A stretch of DNA of 54,478 bases from Mordavella massiliensis (GTDB taxonomy: Bacteria > Bacillota > Clostridia > Lachnospirales > Lachnospiraceae), in contig NZ_JACJKS010000015.1 in NCBI RefSeq assembly GCF_016901695.1, positions 1-54,478 of the forward strand, given 5' to 3'. Every line of letters begins with the position of its first letter. The first letter of the stretch is position 1. A model generated the notes under the pieces. The model saw only the letters and a program-made list of their open reading frames with translations, made no database searches and was not told the DNA's origin. Made by a program: the position numbers and the translations under genes. Shown here one piece after another: positions 52,038-54,478 of the stretch.

Positions 52038-52816
52038 TATACAGACCTCCCTGCTTTTTCTTTTTTATAATATCCGATCATGGCAAGCTCCGGCTGCGCG
52101 TAGCTCTCCAGGGCAATGAGGATGACGACCGTAAGGATCCCCTCTATGACTGCCAGGGGGAGCTGGGCGGGGGCGAACACAGCCAGGAACTTGAGGGTTG
52201 AGGCCGCCACGCCGCCCTGTTCGGACGGGTACGCGAGGGAAAGCTGCAGGCTGGTGACGCAGTAGGTGCACAGGTCCCCCAGGGCCGCGCCAAGGAAGAC
52301 AGACACCCGGCGCTTTACCCCGAGCTTCCGGCACAGGGCATAGACGCCCCAGGCAAGGAAGGGACCTGCCACTGCCATGGAAAAGGTGTTGGCCCCCAGG
52401 GTGGTCAGGCCGCCGTGGGCCAGCAGGAGGGCCTGGAAGAGGAGGACGATCACGCCGAGAAGGCTTACGGACGCCGGGCCGAAGAGGATGGCGCCAAGCC
52501 CTGTCCCTGTCATGTGGGAGCAGCTCCCGAAGACGGAGGGGATCTTGAGGGAGGAGATCACAAAGATGAAGGCGCCGGACATGGCCAGCAGGATCAGGGT
52601 CTTCCGGTTCTCCTCAAGTGTCCGTTTCAGGGAGAAGTACCCGGCCAGGAAAAAAGGCAGGCACAGAACGCCCCAGGCGATGCAGAAGCCGCCCGGCAGG
52701 TAGCCCTCCATGATGTGCATGGCATGGGCCTCCCGGGCGGTCCCGAGGACGAGGGCGGGAACTGCCGCCGCGGCGATGAAAAGCCGCTCCTTTTGTCTTT
52801 TGGCTGTGTGTATCAT
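52037..52816 (-). CDS. cbiM: Cobalt ECF transporter, substrate-binding subunit CbiM
   Basis: The S-component that binds Co2+. 259 residues: an N-terminal signal peptide (RLFIAAAAVPALVLGTAREAHA-like, ending A-H-A) followed by MHIMEGYLP, whose first residues coordinate cobalt after cleavage. Then about six helices; FGSCSHMTGTGLGA near 108 holds the conserved histidine, and HGGLTTLGANTFSMA near 145 is typical. The ATG behind AAGGAGGATTT is chosen; a longer frame extends into the riboswitch leader. First gene of the operon; translation start is 26 bases past the riboswitch terminator. Confidence 0.94.
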   Translation of the reverse strand: MIHTAKRQKERLFIAAAAVPALVLGTAREAHAMHIMEGYLPGGFCIAWGVLCLPFFLAGYFSLKRTLEENRKTLILLAMSGAFIFVISSLKIPSVFGSCSHMTGTGLGAILFGPASVSLLGVIVLLFQALLLAHGGLTTLGANTFSMAVAGPFLAWGVYALCRKLGVKRRVSVFLGAALGDLCTYCVTSLQLSLAYPSEQGGVAASTLKFLAVFAPAQLPLAVIEGILTVVILIALESYAQPELAMIGYYKKEKAGRSV

Positions 52817-52841
52817 GAGAAATCCTCCTTTTTTACGCTGT

Positions 52842-52871
52842 AAAAAGCCCCTGTCCGGATCCGGGCAGGGG
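52842..52871 (-). terminator. Riboswitch-controlled terminator before cbiM
   Basis: On the minus strand CCCCTGCCCGG pairs with CCGGACAGGGG, a GC-rich 11-bp stem, followed by CTTTTTA. It lies between the B12 aptamer and cbiM, so cobalamin binding is expected to favour it and stop transcription of the uptake operon. Confidence 0.85.
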
Positions 52872-52949
52872 TACAAAAAAGAGTGGAAGAGGCAGACTGC
52901 CTTGTCTTCCCTTCCTGACATTCTTGCGTACCTTGTGCCATGCTCCGTG

Positions 52950-53178
52950 ACAACCGGCGTTTCCTACAGGCAGGCAGGTCTTCTGACTTGGAGATCGCGG
53001 CGGCTCCTCCCCTTCCCGTGCCGGATACCGGCGCAGTGGCACGTGAGAAGCCGTTCCCTCCTTACAGCGGCGGGACCGTACAGGATTTGCACCTGTTTCC
53101 CTATTCTCCCCGCGTTTCGCCCGGCCGGAAAAATCCTGCGGGCCTGAAAAGCAGGGCACCTGCGTGTATTGGGTTGCT
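52950..53178 (-). promoter_or_regulatory. Cobalamin riboswitch of the cbiMNQOK operon
   Basis: The minus strand carries the B12 box AGTCAGAAGACCTGCC (52988-52973), GCCACTG (53044-53038), the CGGTCCCGCCGCTGTAA segment and an AGGTGC near the 5' end, in the order of a cobalamin aptamer. AGCAACCC near 53178 can pair with CGGTTGT near 52950 as the closing stem. A strong terminator follows before cbiM, giving an OFF switch by transcription termination. Exact outer boundaries are approximate. Confidence 0.92.
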
Positions 53179-53195
53179 GCGTTTTTGTTTCTCTT

Positions 53196-53224
53196 AGGAT
53201 AGCATACCGGGAAAGGAGCGTCAA
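53196..53224 (-). promoter_or_regulatory. Promoter of the riboswitch-cbiMNQOK transcript
   Basis: On the minus strand TTGACG (53224-53219), 17 bases and TATCCT (53201-53196). Transcription would begin about 10 bases before the aptamer. Confidence 0.65.
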
Positions 53225-53283
53225 CCCGGCGGCTGCCGGCCAGGAGAGAGGAGAGGATGGAATCCTGCCTGAAAAAAGAAAAA

Positions 53284-53310
53284 TTTCGCAGACTACATAG
53301 TTCTGCGAAA
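53284..53310. repeat. Left inverted repeat of an invertible promoter
   Basis: The 27 bases are the reverse complement of 53442-53468 except for one position. The repeat is itself a dyad (TTTCGCAGA and TCTGCGAAA around 9 bases). Read on the minus strand its hairpin is followed by a T-rich run (53283-53271), so it can also act as a terminator for leftward transcripts from the promoter inside. Confidence 0.85.
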
Positions 53311-53441
53311 CCTTATTTATTATAACGCAACTGATACCCTTCTTCAAGGTGTTTTTGGAAATAACAGTGTTCGATATATTCTGTCAATTCAAAGGAATTT
53401 CTTTCCATTATCCCTGTTTCAGAAATTAGTTTCAAAGGTTC
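53311..53441. other. Invertible segment, promoter in OFF orientation
   Basis: 131 bases between the 27-bp inverted repeats. No open frame. It holds one good promoter, on the minus strand facing away from the antiterminator gene, and a weaker TTGACA-17-TTATTT on the same strand (53387-53359). I found no comparable promoter on the plus strand. Inversion would place the promoter about 80 bases before the antiterminator start. The recombinase is not encoded nearby. Confidence 0.7.
53319..53347 (-). promoter_or_regulatory. Promoter inside the invertible segment
   Basis: On the minus strand TTGAAG (53347-53342), 17 bases and a perfect TATAAT (53324-53319). In the present orientation it points at the left repeat hairpin; after inversion the -10 box would lie at about 53428-53433, with transcription starting at the right repeat. 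Confidence 0.7.
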
Positions 53442-53468
53442 TTTCGCAGAACTATGTATTCTGCGAAA
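53442..53468. repeat. Right inverted repeat of an invertible promoter
   Basis: Matches the reverse complement of the left repeat at 26 of 27 positions. It has its own 10-bp dyad (TTTCGCAGAA and TTCTGCGAAA around 7 bases). It ends 5 bases before the AAAGGAG ribosome site of the antiterminator gene. Confidence 0.85.
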
Positions 53469-53488
53469 AAAACAAAGGAGCGGATGCT

Positions 53489-53926
53489 ATGTGGTGTGTT
53501 CTGAACTGCCCCTGCGGGCGTGAGCAGGAGATCAGCCGGATCTGCCGCAGTCTGACCGACGGGCGGGTCATCCGGGACGTCTTTGTGTTTACGCGCGAGC
53601 AGATGAAGCGGTACGAGGGTAGCTGGCATGTGGAGGAGAAGCCTCTTTTTCCAGGCAGCATTTTCCTGGAGACAGAGGACGTTCCGGCACTTATGCGGAT
53701 GCTGGGGCAGATGTTCCAGGAGAACGGAAGCGACGGCAAAGCGGATATTCCGCTGCGCCAGCTCCATGCGGCTGAGGAGAAGTTCCTCGCGGAGCTGGGC
53801 GGCAGGCAGCATCATCTTCCCATGTCCACCGGTTATATCCGGGACGGCGTCACCCATGTGACGGAAGGGCCGCTAAAAGTGATGGAGTACGAGTACGCTT
53901 TAGAAGAATTTGAAAAGAAATGTTAG
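53489..53926 (+). CDS. NusG-like specialised antiterminator (LoaP-type), C-terminally shortened
   Basis: A 145-residue NusG paralogue. The NGN domain spans about residues 1-110: WCVLNCPCGREQEISRI at the start, and EEKPLFPGSIFLETE near 48-62, the P-L-F-P-G-Y/S core that contacts RNA polymerase. The KOW domain starts (GYIRDGVTHVTEGPLKVME) but then changes to unrelated charged sequence and stops, about 30 residues short of LoaP/NusG homologues. Such factors let polymerase read through long polysaccharide or natural-product operons. AAAGGAG lies 8 bases before the ATG. It follows an invertible promoter. It may be functional only in part; core NusG is excluded by lack of secE/rpl neighbours. Confidence 0.7.
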   Translation: MWCVLNCPCGREQEISRICRSLTDGRVIRDVFVFTREQMKRYEGSWHVEEKPLFPGSIFLETEDVPALMRMLGQMFQENGSDGKADIPLRQLHAAEEKFLAELGGRQHHLPMSTGYIRDGVTHVTEGPLKVMEYEYALEEFEKKC

Positions 53927-53950
53927 TAAACTCGCAACACGAGCAGGGAT

Positions 53951-54250
53951 TTGCTCAGAATTTTTGAAGCAGACATGTGCGATTTGTCTGAGAAGATGAT
54001 CCGTAAGCATTTGGATAACGCTGGCTTTTATATTAACGACTATCTTCTTCTCCATGAGCCGTTGACGATGGAAAAAGGTCTGAGCAGGATTCCCAGCTTC
54101 CTGGGTGAGTATTATATGTAGAAATGCGCCGGCACAGAAGGTACATTACGGGAGACGCCGGTCAGCATGAAGGCGTTTTACCGCTGTATGAAAAACCACA
54201 GAAATATCTCAGAGGGGTATTTCCAGATCCTTTGCGATGACATCAGGTAA
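53951..54250 (+). pseudogene. Gene remnant with in-frame stop, in frame with the antiterminator
   Basis: About 99 codons that read well except for a TAG at 54119: LLRIFEADMCDLSEKMIRKH, then NDYLLLHEPLTMEKGLS, and after the stop ETPVSMKAFYRCMKNHRN. The composition is of an all-helical domain, faintly like the SAM-like domains of phage integrases, though I cannot name the family. It follows the antiterminator stop (TAG TAA) in the same reading frame, so the shortened antiterminator and this piece may come from an old deletion joining two genes. A start codon is unclear (TTG at its first base). Confidence 0.55.
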
Positions 54251-54346
54251 AGCCTTGCAGATCCTGATCTGCTGAAGGAAGGATAGCCCCCCTGGTGTAT
54301 TTCTATATATTACTCAATTCTTAACTGAAAATCAAAATTCTTATGG

Positions 54347-54408
54347 AAACTGTCAGGAACATGTGCTATTATATACATAAAGCATGATGTTTCTGGCAGT
54401 TTTTTTCT
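54347..54408 (+). terminator. Long hairpin with T-run near the window end
   Basis: AAACTGTCAGGAACAT pairs with ATGTTTCTGGCAGTTT with G-U pairs, enclosing an A/T-rich loop, followed by TTTTTCTTT. It would end transcription from the antiterminator locus or act as a leader hairpin for whatever follows the window. Bases 54251-54346 and 54409-54478 show no gene I can support. Confidence 0.65.
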
Positions 54409-54478
54409 TTGCGGCAGCCGCCGCGTCTGATATCTTCAAAAGATCTAAAAGAAATCTCAATGCTTTTGTTCCCATTTC

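Noticed and set aside
53284-53468. The two TTTCGCAGA hairpins as ordinary terminators only
   Set aside because: The right copy is followed by A's, not T's, on the plus strand, and near-identity of the two 27-mers in inverted orientation is not needed for terminators; inversion sites explain it better.
1-54478. CRISPR arrays, tRNA or rRNA genes
   Set aside because: No regularly spaced repeats, and no tRNA-like cloverleaf or rRNA sequence, were noticed in the gaps; almost all gaps are under 400 bases.

Overview
The window reads as the chromosome of a GC-rich, spore-former-type Clostridium relative, most likely Lachnospiraceae. The reasons are a PolC-type polymerase next to ispG, the MurT/GatD pair, a SpoIID-type protein, AGGAGG ribosome sites, sigma-A promoters with 17-bp spacers, and a complete anaerobic (cbi-type) cobalamin pathway. 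Genus assignment is inference; no rRNA or tRNA gene was seen.

Bases 1-4.1 kb are the right end of a Tn916-like integrative mobilizable element of lower GC than the rest: an XRE repressor facing a Rep_trans/MobT-type relaxase, excisionase and tyrosine integrase, with paired divergent promoters, two dyad operators and an oriT-like region. The element's left end is outside the window. From 4.2 to 29.6 kb lies core housekeeping material: a protein-tyrosine phosphatase, a three-subunit molybdenum hydroxylase, murT-gatD, ispG-polC, an Rpn-type nuclease, leuCD, an NhaC antiporter, thrC, pckA, a probable 6S RNA with its own promoter and terminator, a SpoIID-like protein, a YihY membrane protein and queA.

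From 29.6 to 49.2 kb runs a plus-strand operon of very tight, mostly overlapping genes. A siroheme-type sulfite/nitrite reductase is followed by precorrin-2 dehydrogenase, hemC, a cobA-hemD fusion, cbiD, cbiL, cbiF, cbiG, cbiH, a cobK-cbiE-cbiT triple fusion, cbiA, cobT, cobU, cobS, cobC, cbiB, cobD, cbiP and cbiC. It runs from hydroxymethylbilane through uroporphyrinogen III and precorrin-2 to the finished nucleotide loop. On the minus strand, cbiM-cbiN-cbiQ-cbiO-cbiK (cobalt import and insertion) lie behind a cobalamin riboswitch and terminator. The two operons converge, and the 3' ends of cbiC and cbiK overlap by 37 bases. No cobalamin riboswitch was found for the biosynthetic operon.

The most notable feature is at 53.28-53.47 kb. 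Two 27-bp inverted repeats (26 of 27 matching) flank 131 bp that carries a TTGAAG-17-TATAAT promoter. It points away from the adjacent NusG/LoaP-like antiterminator gene. This has the layout of a phase-variable invertible promoter caught in the OFF orientation. The antiterminator is short, losing most of its KOW domain, and is followed in the same frame by a gene remnant with an internal stop, so the locus may be partly decayed.
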